Assembly (NCBI GenBank): GCA_946902985.2 | Contig: OX336388.2 | Coordinates: 127,908,346-127,972,345 of the forward strand | Length of the DNA: 64,000 nucleotides | DNA from: Meconema thalassinum | Taxonomy: Eukaryota; Arthropoda; Insecta; Orthoptera; Tettigoniidae | Direction of reading: 5' to 3' | In this document: one piece after another, positions 1 through 9,899 of the stretch | Position numbering within the stretch: the stretch's first letter is position 1 | How the letters are laid out: every line of letters starts with the position of its first letter | Notes under the pieces: generated by a model | Told to the model about the DNA's origin: nothing | What the model saw: only the letters and a program-made list of their open reading frames with translations | Databases searched by the model: none | Position numbers and translations under genes: made by a program

Positions 1-199
1 TCGCAAGCCTGGATCCTGCTCACCTGTCTCTTCTTCATAACCCACATTTCTGATGCGTACGTGAGTATTGGGACATAATATGTTCGATAAAATACCCGTT
101 TGCTCTTCTGGGGTACGTCCCTGCTCCATACCAGACCTCTCACGCTCGGCAGGAATCCATGGGCTTGCCTTCCTCTCTCACTGAGCTCCTTGTCATTTC

Positions 200-1690
200 T
201 ACCACTTACTTCTATTACACTTTCTTTCTCTGACAACATTCATAGAGACGAATTTCCAGAAGCACCAAAAGACTTCAGTTGCCTTCTTTGACTGAACGGC
301 AGCATATGATACTGTCTGGAGACAAAGTCGGATTCTCAAACTTCTTCGGACTATTCCACGCTTAAGACTTGTGAATCTTATCAATAATATGCTCAACAAC
401 AGAAGATTCCAGGTTGTACTGGGAAACAAGAAGAGCTCAAATAGGAAGTTGAATAATGGTCTTCCTCAAGGCTCTGTGTTGGCTCCTTTACTGTTCAGCT
501 TATGTATAGACGATATGCCAGACGCCACGTCTAGGAAATTTGGATATGCTGATGATTGGACCCTTGCTATTAACCACACAGATTTTGAAATCACTGAGGG
601 CACACTAACCAGGGATCTATGAATTATGGGCAAGTATTTCCGTGACTGGAGGCTACAGCCTAGTGCTACTAAGACAGAAGTGTCATCTTTCCATCTAACA
701 GACTAGCCAATACAGAACTGAATGTCTATTTTGAAAATAGATTACTCCCAAGCAACAAATATCCCAAATATTTCGGAGTTACTTTAGATAGGACTCAGAG
801 TTTCAGAGAACATCTTAACAGAACAGCTGCTAAGCTCATATCTAGAAATAATATTCTACAGAAACTGTGTGGTAGAACATGGGGTTCATCTGCTTCTACA
901 CTTAGGACTCCGCCCTTGGTTTGGTGTACCCAGTAGCTGAATACCGTGCGTCCACCTGTATGAATAGTGCTCATACCAAGCTTGTTGATATTCAGCTCAA
1001 CCAAACTATGCGCTTCATCTAGGAGACAATTAGATGTACTCCGACATATTGGCTGCCAGTGCTAAGTCACATTCCACCTCCAAGTATGAGACGAGAACAT
1101 GGACTTATGAAGGTGTACAGGGCCATCTGCAAAAATCCTCATCTTCCCATGCACCATGATTTTCCTGGTATTAGTAGGAACATACTTCGCTCACGCCACC
1201 CTCCTCTGACTACTGCCAAAGGCTCGTTGAAAGTGAGTTCAACGTGACTGCCCGTTGGAAGCAGTTCCGGTCGATCTCTGCCTCACCGGAACAACAAACT
1301 ATGCCATGCATCACAACCAAGCCACCAGGTTTTGAGCTTCCTAGATAAAGTCCACCCTAAATAGAATAAGAACAAATTGTGGCAGATGCGCGGACTCTCT
1401 TCACAAGTGGGGGAAAACTCCATCTCCGAAATGTACCTGCAGTGCTGAAAGACAAACTATTCAGCATATCACAAAAGATTGTCCACTAACTGCCTTCTCT
1501 GGGGCTTCAATTGAGTTCCTGATGGCTACACAAAAATGTATAGACTACATAAAGGATGTAAATCTGACATTGTAACCCTTATCTGAGTTCAGCCTTGTAT
1601 ATAGTTTTTTTTTTTTCAATGTTGCTTTAATTATCTTTATATTATAATATGTATTGTTATGTGCTTTGTACCATACGCTAAATAAATAAG
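200..1690 (+). mobile_element. 5'-truncated jockey-like non-LTR retrotransposon (LINE), decayed
   Basis: From about 230 one frame reads a reverse transcriptase: FFD*TAAYDTVW at about 270-305 (one in-frame TGA), then 371-619 with NGLPQGSVLAPLLFSL and FGYADDWTLAI, the YADD catalytic box. A further stop at 620-622 and frameshifts follow. Near 1367-1560 a cysteine-bearing C-terminus is readable (NCGRCADSLHKWG, CTCSAERQTIQHI), typical of this LINE group. The element ends in an AT-rich 3' UTR and AAATAAATAA near 1678-1690. The endonuclease part is absent, so this is a truncated, dead copy. Clade assignment by motif only. Confidence 0.75.
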
Positions 1691-1829
1691 TTCCAACTTT
1701 CGCTACCAGATGTACCTAACAACTAGTGGTGAACGTTGGAACTTGGATAGAGCGTTTCAACGAAATATAACCTAGAAATTTAGCTTCACACAAGTTTAGT
1801 TTAGTGGAAGGATCTTTTACATGCCATAA

Positions 1830-1987
1830 ATCTAAGACATGAGACCGTCGGCTTTAATTTCCATCTGAAGGACGACATACTGAACGATTTTAACGCTCTT
1901 AAAACATCCGACAATTTCGGCCGGGTTTGAACCCGCGATATTGGGCACAGCAGTTTAGCATGCTACCAACTACGCCACCGAAGCCGC
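1830..1987 (-). mobile_element. tRNA-derived SINE, family S2
   Basis: Read on the minus strand it begins GCTTCGGTGGCGTAGTTGG, an RNA polymerase III A box, and carries GGGTTCAAACCC, a B box, about 35 bases further on. The body (about TCGGATGTTTTAAGAGCG onward) matches the copies at 46386 and 50576, so it is a dispersed family and not a functional tRNA. Confidence 0.7.
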
Positions 1988-2067
1988 TATAATTGTTAAT
2001 AAGGCAACACTGAAAAATTGCTTTAAAGCTATCTTTAAAATTGAACTCTCCAAGTCTTCAAGAACCT

Positions 2068-2400
2068 GATAATAATAACAATATAGCCTTGGGTGCCGGG
2101 TGCAAGCTATGTTATTTGACACGCAGAGGGTAGCTTGCATGTCGAATTTTGTCGTTCCTTGAAGCACTATGAAAGTCAAGGAGGTTAGATACCTAAGCAC
2201 CTTGTCACTATAGCGCTTTCTAGTAGAGAAATGAGGAACTTTGTGTTGGCGGAAAATCCTGAGATTAATTTTGCTATTATGAACATGGCTTCTGAATTCA
2301 AATGGGTTCTTTAACATGGCAACAACGTATGACATGCGAGTCTTAATTTTCGCCGCCTTTCAAAAATCACTTACCACGGCCAGGAGCGAACCTGCACAAA
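2068..2400 (-). mobile_element. SINE, family S4, 5'-truncated copy
   Basis: On the minus strand this reads AGGTTCGCTCCTGGCCGTGG (tRNA B-box region), then a body running through the CATGTTAAAGAACCC motif and ending in a TATTATTATTATT-like tail. It matches the better copy at 62362-62718 over almost its whole length; the A-box end is missing here. Confidence 0.65.
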
Positions 2401-2624
2401 GAACGTGATGATATTGGTATTAGTAATGATTTGGATGATGATGAAGATGATAATGGAGTTGATACCTGAGAGTGGCCTGGATGTCATGAAAGATAAAGAT
2501 GTCACAAATGCTCGCTCCCAGAGTCAGGGGAACTGATGATATGAATTCAAAATCTTATGATCTGGCCAGGAGTCGAGCATAGGGTCCTAATGACCAAACG
2601 CTATTAACCAAGAGCCATAAACAC

Positions 2625-2834
2625 CTACTTTGTTCTAGTTCAGTCCGCGAGGTGCAGAGCTCAAAGTGACTGTTGCTGGAGAGTCTCAGGCCTGGCGTGT
2701 CGCGCCCTCCACCTCCCGTCGCCACCGCCGCCTGCAATCTCGGGGGCAGCTCGGGAGGATGTTCCGCCGCACTCGACCCTATGGCTCCGTCCGACTTGTT
2801 GCCTGCCGCCTCCCCACTTCCCAGCAGACTTCGA
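2625..2834 (-). CDS. SH2B/Lnk adaptor, coding exon 4 (proline-rich linker)
   Basis: Minus-strand exon beginning after a CAG acceptor with one base that completes a serine codon left two-thirds full by the exon at 7789-7910, so the phases agree. It encodes a Ser/Gly/Ala-rich stretch and then HPPELPPR, a proline motif characteristic of the linker between the PH and SH2 domains of SH2B adaptors, which bind activated insulin receptor or JAK kinases at the membrane. The donor is either AAA/gtaggt (exon end 2629) or GTAG/gtgttt (exon end 2625); I could not decide. GC content is far above that of the flanks, as expected for an exon in AT-rich repeats. No SH2 domain is encoded to its left inside the window, so the gene must continue past position 1. 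Confidence 0.72.
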
Positions 2835-3009
2835 CTGACACAGAACACACAAGAATCTTTTGAGATAAACGGCAATAACATTTACCATGCTAGTAGAATT
2901 ACATTATTTAAATGACTCATGGTGGTTCCGTACTGATATGCTAGAATAGTTCTTAATAAGAATTGTACACCCGAATGAATAAATACTATAAAGAAAATTA
3001 ATTATTTAA

Positions 3010-3069
3010 CTTTTTTTAGTACATGTTTCGAGGATTAATTACATTTTATCCCCTTCATCAGCTAAAAAA
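3010..3069 (-). ncRNA. Hammerhead ribozyme (minimal, PLE type), intact
   Basis: On the minus strand: stem I 5' strand TTTTTTAG, core CTGATGA (3055-3061), stem II GGGGAT/ATCCTC, core CGAAAC (3025-3030), palindromic CATG stem III, TA cleavage dinucleotide, stem I 3' strand CTAAAAAA. Stem I can form eight uninterrupted pairs. One unpaired A separates the core from stem II. The very short palindromic stem III is the arrangement seen in dimer-active hammerheads of Penelope-like elements. Confidence 0.7.
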
Positions 3070-3489
3070 CATATTGAAAGAACAAAATAAAACGTAGCAC
3101 AGTAATAAGATATGTTATTAAACCTAATATGGTGCACCAAAGCATATGCTTTGAACTAACCTCTCTTTACCAAGAGATCACTTTCCTTCACGTCGTGTTA
3201 CTTGAAGCCGCTTGGATTTGAAAAGGCTTAAAAATGGATCTTTAAGGATACAGGCTCTTCATTAATTATAGACCTACACGGATTGGTGAAGTATTGGTAT
3301 TCCAAATCTACCATTTCAAGCTTCAACACGGAACTACTATTTGTCATAAGCTCCTGCAAGCTCATCACCGTCACCATCTATTTCATTTCATTTCATTCTG
3401 ATCTGATAACCTAAATTATATGGCGCACCATATTAGGTTTAATAACGTATCTCATTACCGTACTATGTTTTGTTTTGTTCTTTCAATAT

Positions 3490-3550
3490 GTTTTTTAGCT
3501 GATGAAGGGGATAAAATGTAATTAATCCTCGAAACATGTACCAAGATAAA
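3490..3550 (+). ncRNA. Hammerhead ribozyme (PLE type), stem I damaged
   Basis: Plus-strand twin of the ribozyme at 3010-3069 in the other arm of the inverted repeat. Core CTGATGA at 3499-3505, stem II, CGAAAC at 3530-3535 and CATG-TA are all kept, but the 3' strand of stem I has changed to CCAAGATAAA and no longer pairs with TTTTTTAG. Probably inactive. Confidence 0.6.
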
Positions 3551-3639
3551 GTTAATAGTTAATTTTCTTTATAGTATTGATTCAGACGGGTGTACAATTC
3601 TTATTAAGAACTATGCTAGTAGAATGTAATGATATTTAC

Positions 3640-3785
3640 CATCATCATCATCAACTTTAGTTTTCCAGCCAGGGACGGGTCGGAGAAAATATGACACCCC
3701 TCCACTTTATGACGATGATGATGATGATTCTTGATTTAAGGGACCTAACATCTAGGTTATCAGCCCCTAATGAAATGAAATGTTA
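3640..3785. repeat. SINE-like tail fragments with ATG/ATC microsatellite
   Basis: Contains ATCATCATCATC and GATGATGATGATG runs and the phrase GGGACCTAACATCTAGG followed by TCAGCCCCTAATG, which resembles a dispersed insect SINE 3' end. It separates the inverted repeat from the PLE reverse-transcriptase remnant. Family not assigned. Confidence 0.4.
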
Positions 3786-4062
3786 TACAAACAGAAACAA
3801 GAACTTTCCATGGGATCCTCGCTTTCTGGCATGGTAGCCAACATATATCTAGACCATCTAGAACACAAGGAAATAGTGGACAAAATTGGGGGCTTGGAAG
3901 ATTGGGGAAGGCACGTAGATGATGTGTTGGTAGTCATTGATGACAGCCTTGAAAATAGAAGAATTATTAGATAAGTTAAACATGGATAGCAATATACAAT
4001 TTACCTCCTGAGTCAGCTCTTAATAATGACATCAATTTCCTTGACACTACAGTCTCCAAGAT
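3780..4062 (+). pseudogene. Penelope-like element reverse transcriptase, fragment
   Basis: The readable part includes GSSLSGMVANIYLDHLE and WGRHVDDVLVV: the GSPLS-type and xxDD catalytic motifs as arranged in PLE reverse transcriptases. The frame breaks at about 3955, where the continuation EELLDKLNMDSNIQF is one base out of frame, and again before NDINFLDTTVSK. Only the C-terminal third of the RT is left. It is interrupted at 4076 by a LINE and resumes at 4762. Confidence 0.75.
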
Positions 4063-4075
4063 GAACAATAAGTTA

Positions 4076-4761
4076 CTTACTTCGTTGGCCACACGAACCG
4101 AAGTCGGTTCATTGCCTCACTCTTTAGCCTCTTTCATTGGTCTCTGTTTCTAGCCATTTTCTCGTCGGCTCCCAGTGTCTCCAGGACCCAGGGGTCTCGT
4201 ACCTTGTGGCTTCCCTTCTAGCACCGTCTTCACCATTTTCTCTTCTCTTCTCAGGACATGTCCCAGCCATTCAATTCTTCTGCTCTTTATTACAGCTGTC
4301 ACATCGGGTTCATTCATTAAACAGCGTGTGGATTTCAATATTTTTTCTTCTTCTAAAGATTCTATTTTCAGACACTGGCCCAAAAACTTTTCTTAACACC
4401 TTGTTTTCAAAAGTTACAATTTTTCTCTCCATTTTCTTGCTCGGTGTCCATGTTTCCGCCCCATACATTAATACTGGTCACACGATTGTCTTGTAAATGT
4501 GGAGTTTTGTTGTTTTCGTTAATAGCCTGCTGGTAAATAGTTTATTCATTGAAAAGAGACATCTCTCTGCAGATTTTAGCCGGTTCATTACTTCCTCCTC
4601 CATGTTGTTGTTGGCATTGACTGTACTCCCTAGGTATTTGAAAGACCTAGTCTTCCTAAATTTCATATCTTCTATTGCCAGTACTCCCTCTGTTTCCTCT
4701 TCATTGTTTCTGGTTACAATCATACACACTGTCTTATCTACATTGATTCTCAGACCCACTC
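4076..4761 (-). mobile_element. RTE-type LINE 3' fragment nested in the PLE
   Basis: Minus-strand frames encode the C-terminal part of a LINE reverse transcriptase (FKYLGSTVNANNNMEEEV at 4478-4759; RRIEWLGHVLRREEKMVK within 4150-4383), in two frames. It is flanked by a perfect 13-bp target-site duplication, GAACAATAAGTTA, at 4063-4075 and 4762-4774, so it is a 5'-truncated insertion into the PLE open reading frame. It postdates the PLE copy. Confidence 0.85.
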
Positions 4762-4774
4762 GAACAATAAGTTA

Positions 4775-5568
4775 ACTTATAGAATATTCAGAAAGCCTGC
4801 CCAGACCCATGCACTATAAAAAGGGACTCTAACCACCCGTGCAGCCAAATGAAGGCAGCCTTCTTTAGTATGGTAAAAAGGGACCCCAATCTTCCCCTTT
4901 CCAAAGCAGACCTAAACAGAGAAATTAGCACCTTCCACCAAATCGCTAAGGTTAATGGTTTCACATCCTTGTTTGTTAAAAATATAATTAACAAACTTAA
5001 AAATAAACCGGTCACTCGCCTAACGCCCGAACGAAAAGAACAATCTAATTATGCTGTCTTTACCTATTTCTACGCCAAAACCTACAGCATATCAAATATT
5101 TTCAAAAACTGTGGTTTGAGAATAGCATATAAAACTTCCAACAGTAATGCTAATATTTTGTTTAACACCAGCAAATTGAATCCTAAGAACAAATTCAGCA
5201 AGTCGGATATTTACAAGTTGAAATGTACGGAATGCGAGGCTAACTATTTGGGACAAACAGGTAGGTCATTTGCCACAAGATATGGGGAGCACATTAACGC
5301 CGTAAAATATAATACATTTTCCGCTACGCCATTACACATGAAAGAAGCGAGACATAGATTCACTATCATCAGCAGCGATATGGAAATCATACATTTCACG
5401 AATAAGGGGACTACTATGAATATTCTAGAAGATATTGAAATCAATTTTGCTCAAAGGACATCCCTCCTTATGAACCTCAATGAAATTAATTTTCATGTTA
5501 ATGTCCTTAACGACACTCTAGCGAATTACATAACCAACAACAAACCACCTCGAGTCCCCTCGCTGTAG
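4775..5568 (+). pseudogene. Penelope-like element, linker and GIY-YIG endonuclease
   Basis: The frame open from 4849 to 5568 encodes 239 residues. After an RT-distal linker it shows IYKLKCTECEANYLGQTGR then SFATRYGEH: the GIY-YIG nuclease signature as found in PLEs, including the CxxC upstream of YLG and the conserved Arg and His. A frameshift near 4800 separates it from the preceding TYRIFRKPAQTHAL segment, which continues the RT broken at 4075. In PLEs this nuclease nicks target DNA for reverse-transcribed integration. The endonuclease part looks intact; the element as a whole is dead. Confidence 0.8.
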
Positions 5569-6239
5569 ATCCAGCCCTTCCCCCCTCCAGCTATCGTGTT
5601 CACTTTCTCCTACCACCCCTCCCCTTGCTTCCCAGCTGACTGGCTTACCGTCTCACTCAGTAGTGCCTCGCTCCTGGCCTGGACAGCACGGCTCTGTGGA
5701 CGCCTTGCCGCATTGAAGATAAGTAAGTTTCCTTACATACGCATTTCAGTATTTTGGGTTCTTTAATATTTTCCTTATTTCTCGGTTCCCCGTTTTTATA
5801 CTCAGTTTTCCTTTTTCAGTTATGAATTGGGACCTTTCCTGGATACTTTGCCATTAATATGATGGCCGCATCTAACCTGGAAAATATAGACAAACTTCCA
5901 AGTTTCGTTCCCACTCCAGTCAATAGCCTACAACAAAAGTGTTCATCCAGATCGACTTATAATTTTTACGACTAAAGAATGTGTTTTAACAACTAAAATA
6001 AGTGATTTGTGCAACGAAACGAACATCCTCAAGAATATTATGTTGGACTGATCAAAAACTGGTTTAGCCCCGTTTGAGGCCTTGCTGACTAGTTTTTATA
6101 ACCGATTGGTTCCTCATGTGTTTTATGTATTTTAGCTGTACTTTTTAACTGTATATATGTTCCTTTTATGTGTGTTTTTATCATCGCAATACCAACTTCA
6201 TTTTCTTCATGTCAACATGTGTTTTAGTGCTGCTCAATA

Positions 6240-6300
6240 TTGTCTGGCTGATGAAGACACCAATAAGCGTCTTAGGTGTCGAAACATGTACCAGGTATGA
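6240..6300 (+). ncRNA. Hammerhead ribozyme in the 3' terminal region of the PLE
   Basis: Core CTGATGA at 6248-6254 and CGAAAC at 6280-6285 flank a perfect six-pair stem II (GACACC/GGTGTC, one unpaired A before it). CATG is the palindromic stem III, TA the cleavage dinucleotide, and stem I pairs TCTGG (6243-6247) with CCAGG (6291-6295), one pair being G-U. It lies about 670 bp past the end of the GIY-YIG frame, where a PLE pLTR is expected, and is followed by ACAGTATTGACTGGGCGGAA. Confidence 0.72.
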
Positions 6301-6424
6301 CGAGTGAATAACTTGTTCAAATAAAAATAAACAGTATTGACTGGGCGGAAAAGATTGTTTATATTGCATAATCACAATTGTCAATACGGTAACATGTGTG
6401 ACTCACAGAGTTCAATATGTGACT

Positions 6425-6592
6425 GTTAATCGTGAGATCATAAGCCACGGGACCTCTTTTTTTACGTGGAATCCGAACCACAGGACATGGTATTTCAATT
6501 CGAAAATCTCACATGCATTGACGGGAATCGAACCCGGTCTGCCGTGGTGAGAGGCCAACAGCTTGACCACTGCACTCCCCCCCCCCGAAACA
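6425..6592 (-). mobile_element. tRNA-derived SINE, family S5
   Basis: On the minus strand: GGAGTGCAGTGGTCAAG (A-box region), GGGTTCGATTCCCG (B box), then a body ending GTGGCTTATGATCTCACG. A 5'-shortened relative lies at 42345-42480 on the same strand. Confidence 0.7.
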
Positions 6593-6671
6593 AAACACAA
6601 GTAAATAACAGATAATGTAAGGAACAAGGTCAGGATGTCAGGAGGAACCATGAAAGATTCAAATCAGTGCA

Positions 6672-6899
6672 GCACAATAACAATAATAAATGTTATTGGT
6701 TCTACGTCCCTTTTAACCATTGCGGCTTTTGGCGACGCCGGAATGTTGTCCCGAAGGGGATCTTTAACGTGCCGGTAAATCTACTGACACGGCTCCCTCG
6801 CATCTGCGCACCCTCAAATGCCAACTGGCTGCGCCAGGATTCGATCCTGCAACCTTGGGCTTAGCAAGCGAGAACGTTACCGCTACGCAGCCAGCCCAA
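6672..6899 (-). mobile_element. tRNA-derived SINE, family S1, full-length
   Basis: Minus strand starts GGGCTGGCTGCGTAGCGGTA (A box), with GGATCGAATCC (B box), then a body containing GATCCCCTTCGGGACA and ending ACCAATAACATTTATT followed by an AAT/ATT tail. The 3' body matches the nested copy at 50624-50791. Confidence 0.75.
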
Positions 6900-7192
6900 T
6901 GGAGCATAGGGGAGAGTAACGGAAAGGTATTTAAATTCACTTAGTCGTTTAAAACTAATCAAGGATTGTCTTGATCTCCAGCATCTCTAGAAGATCCAAC
7001 CTGCAACAACTCTTCTTGTTAACATGGGGGCGACTGTGGAAGTGAACGTGTGTTAGCGCGCAAACGTTCCAGTCACCAGTTCCTCTCATGTTCAAGCTGC
7101 ATTCATATACAGGAGTTCTTCTCACGACAAGGGGCAACTGACCTCATAGTTCCACCCCTTAAAACAACAATAACTAACTACAGGATGTTTAC

Positions 7193-7219
7193 CAAAACAA
7201 ACAAACAAACAAACAAACA
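7193..7219. repeat. (ACAA)n microsatellite
   Basis: Six to seven copies of CAAA/ACAA adjoining the left member of the TTCCCTGA-type repeat pair. Confidence 0.8.
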
Positions 7220-7221
7220 GA

Positions 7222-7705
7222 TTTCCCTGACAATTCCCTGATTTTTCCAGGATAAATCAGAAGATTCCCTGAGTAACAGTAGCAGCCATGATAAATATAT
7301 AAAACAGAGTTTGAACTTAAAGAGCATTTGAAAAAGCACTCGAACAATAAAGGGAGCATGACAAGGTTGGAAAAGAAAAAAACAGAAAAATATATTTTTC
7401 TATATTTTGCCGATTTCTCAATTTTTCATCCAGAAATCTATTGTACTTTGAGTATTAAAAGTAGCTCGTCAATAGTGATGCTCTCAAAAATAATACATCT
7501 GCACATTTATATACAAATACACAGTGTGCTCTATTTTGATTTAATGCCACTAAGAACAATCATCACCAGACTATACTTGAATGAGTAATTTCCAATTATT
7601 CAAGGTAAAAATAAAATTCCCTGAGTGTTATTAAAATACCCTGATAATTCCCTGAATTTTTCCGGTTTTAAAAATTCCCTGAGAATTCCATGTTTTTCAG
7701 AGTAG
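7222..7705. repeat. Short non-autonomous element with direct TTCCCTGA-rich ends
   Basis: The phrase TTCCCTGAxAATTCCCTGA plus TTTTTCC occurs at 7222-7250 and again at 7645-7675, in the same orientation, flanking AT-rich non-coding DNA. This is a recognisable dispersed repeat motif but I cannot name the family. Confidence 0.35.
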
Positions 7706-7788
7706 TAGACTAACTTCTCATGACAACTTTTGTTGGTTGAAATTAAATTGTGAAATAAAATTGAGAGGCTACCGGTCCCTCCACTCAC

Positions 7789-7910
7789 CTGCCATCCTGA
7801 CTGTCGCTGTTGGGCAAGGCCGATCTCATACAGTACTTGATGGTGGCCAGCCACGACCTCATGTCGTCCGTGTCGTGCGCTTCTATCACGTACTCCATGT
7901 TGTTCTCAGC
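7789..7910 (-). CDS. SH2B/Lnk adaptor, coding exon 3 (C-terminal half of PH domain)
   Basis: A 122-nt minus-strand exon with acceptor ttgcag/GCT at 7911-7912 and donor AG/gtgagt at 7788. It encodes 40 residues plus two bases, starting AENNMEYVIEAHD and including DDMRSWLATIKYCMR: the last strands and the C-terminal helix, with its invariant tryptophan, of a pleckstrin homology domain. It joins in phase 0 to the exon at 36497-36598 and in phase 2 to the exon at 2625-2834. The PH domain would place the adaptor at phosphoinositide-containing membrane near receptor tyrosine kinases. That role is family knowledge; exon structure and motif are seen directly. Confidence 0.85.
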
Positions 7911-8259
7911 CTGCAACACACAACAATTACCAGACTTTTACTAACGAGGATCTACAGCAGGGTAACTTTATTGGATGATATGGTTGTTTTATACTCTGTA
8001 AGCTTGGAGAATGGTATCGACATTTGGCTGGAAATTTCATGTCAGTGATCGCTAGGGCTAGGATTTTTATTAAACAAAATGAAATACCGATAGGTATTCA
8101 ATAATTTTACTACGCCTTATGTCAATAAATTGAATTAATACACTAAACACCCGATCAACAACTGACAAACTACAGAAGTTTGATCGACAGATTCTTCAAT
8201 CAGACAATAATCAATAAAAAACACCAGATTGAGGGCCAGTGGAGACTTTTGCCCAATTC

Positions 8260-8715
8260 AATACTTCACAAGGAAAATGAATCTATCAATGAAACAATGC
8301 GAAAATGAAGGATTGCGTTTTTTGGACACAAATCCCGGTTGCCAAATAATAAGACTCCTGAAACAACTTTTTGACTTCTTTTGGAACAGTAAAACAAAAA
8401 TCACATGGTTTAAAGAAATACAAATGGATTTAGACGAATTGAAAATTACTAAGCATCAAATTGAACATAGAGAAGAGAAACGGCTTCTGAATTACAAATA
8501 CACTCGAACAACATTCAAAATTTCACAGCGTAAGCAATATTTTATATCAGCAGAAGAACGGGCTGCAAGATCTTCCAGAAAAAAGAAGTATTGGGAAAGA
8601 AAACAATTATCAAGTATTAAGAACTGAACTTAGTATTTGAAGACTTTGTATATAAGGTTTGATTTTTGGTGCTCCAATGTGGGTGTAAAAAGTGTAAATA
8701 AATAAATAAATATAC
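8260..8715 (+). mobile_element. LINE 3' fragment (C-terminus only), same family as 38359-41640
   Basis: The frame 8229-8624 encodes TWFKEIQMDLDELKITKHQI, then EERAARSSRKKKYWERKQ, which aligns with the C-terminus of the LINE at 38482 (TWIKEVRKDLEKLNITESQM and MKEYWRQRKLQAKNKKK). A 3' UTR ending AAATAAATAAATA follows. No RT core is present, so it is a strongly 5'-truncated copy. Confidence 0.65.
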
Positions 8716-8756
8716 ATTAATTAATTATGCTAGTTTTGGCCATATTATGTTTTTTA

Positions 8757-9276
8757 TGTTCGACCCTGACTATTATGTGTCTGAAAACTGTATTATAATG
8801 ATGGTCATTATAACACTATTATTCATTATGAAACAGTTTCTCCCACCAATCACAGCTCAAGAAACAGTTGTTTGACCAATTAGATAAGGATACCTTCGCG
8901 CATGCTCTCAAAATCCAACACGTCTATATAAATTACCGAAAGTGCACCGTGCATATGTTCGCGTAAATAAACTGGTGAATATGAGACAAGAAATAGCACT
9001 GTACCTTAATATACCTAAATCCAATTTCTACTCAGCACGTTGATTTCAAACGACTATGGTGACAGTTTTGCTGAATACTGGTTCACGATCTGCACATCTG
9101 GCATTGAAGCACACAGAGCGCATGCGTCGGTCGGCCAAAGAGCTTGGAACACGGAGATATGCTACATAGCGCACCACCCGATCACAAAATTCTAGTTACT
9201 GAACAGATATTTATGAATATTTATGTTAAAACATGTAATAAATTTATAATTATCGTCGAACATAAACAGACGTATA
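8757..9276. other. AT-rich intronic sequence without recognised gene
   Basis: I see no ORF with recognisable motifs, no RNA gene and no tandem array. It lies inside the large SH2B intron and leads into the foldback at 9277. Confidence 0.4.
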
Positions 9277-9391
9277 CAACTCGCCTATAATGGTAATTAA
9301 GACACTCGTATGGAAATTATAAAACTCGCTAAAGATCGTTTTATAAACATACTCGTGTCTTAATTATAGCCATTATAGGCTCGTTGCATAA
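9277..9391. repeat. Foldback (imperfect palindrome)
   Basis: CGCCTATAATGGTAATTAAG followed by ACACTCGTA is repeated as its reverse complement about 45 bases later (TACTCGTGTCTTAATTAT, then AGCCATTATAGGC). Arms are about 35 bp, with inner ATTATAAAAC/GTTTTATAAA pairing. Probably a MITE-like remnant. Confidence 0.55.
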
Positions 9392-9899
9392 TGCACTATT
9401 TAAAACTAACTACTGTATTATAATTGCGAGCAAAGTTTGAAATAACTTACTTCGATTTTTTTCTTGTGAAAAATTAATAAGAAATATATCAAAATAGTTT
9501 AAAAATCAGATCTGTATTTATTGGGGTGTTGGGTATCAAAACAAGACACATCACTTCAACAAAATTTTTCAGGAGACGCGAAAGACTGAATAAGTCCTCT
9601 GTTTACTGACAAATAAATATGCCTCTTTTTTTGAAAGAAAAGCAAACGAGTATTGTATCGAACGTATTATGTACCAATATATGCATGCACATATAATAAC
9701 CACATTACTGTTTTAACGTGAAGCTGCTTTTTATCAAGATTTATATCTTTCATTTTATTAACACATTGTAACAGATCTGGTTTCTTAAAATGTTTAAGTG
9801 TTTTTTCAGCCGTTAGACTATTAGCATTTTAAGTAATTATTTTGATAACTTTTGATAAGGACATTTTTGTATGTAAGTCTTGCTTCTTTTAATATTTTA

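Larger units (their letters stand above)
2938..3625. repeat. Long inverted repeat of PLE-type terminal sequence (arms 2938-3139 and 3421-3625)
   Basis: The two arms are near-identical reverse complements over about 200 bp, from TTCTTAATAAGAATTGTACA at the outer ends to AAACCTAATATGGTG at the inner ends, separated by about 280 bp of unique sequence. Each arm contains a hammerhead-ribozyme core, and the ribozyme points inward-to-outward on opposite strands. Inverted pLTR-like termini are known for Penelope-like retroelements; assignment to PLE is inferred from the ribozyme and the PLE coding remnants just to the right. Confidence 0.6.

Noticed and set aside
2555..2881. Treating the 108-codon ORF as a stand-alone gene
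   Set aside because: The frame is delimited by splice sites in phase with the PH exon; the ATG lies in the intron.
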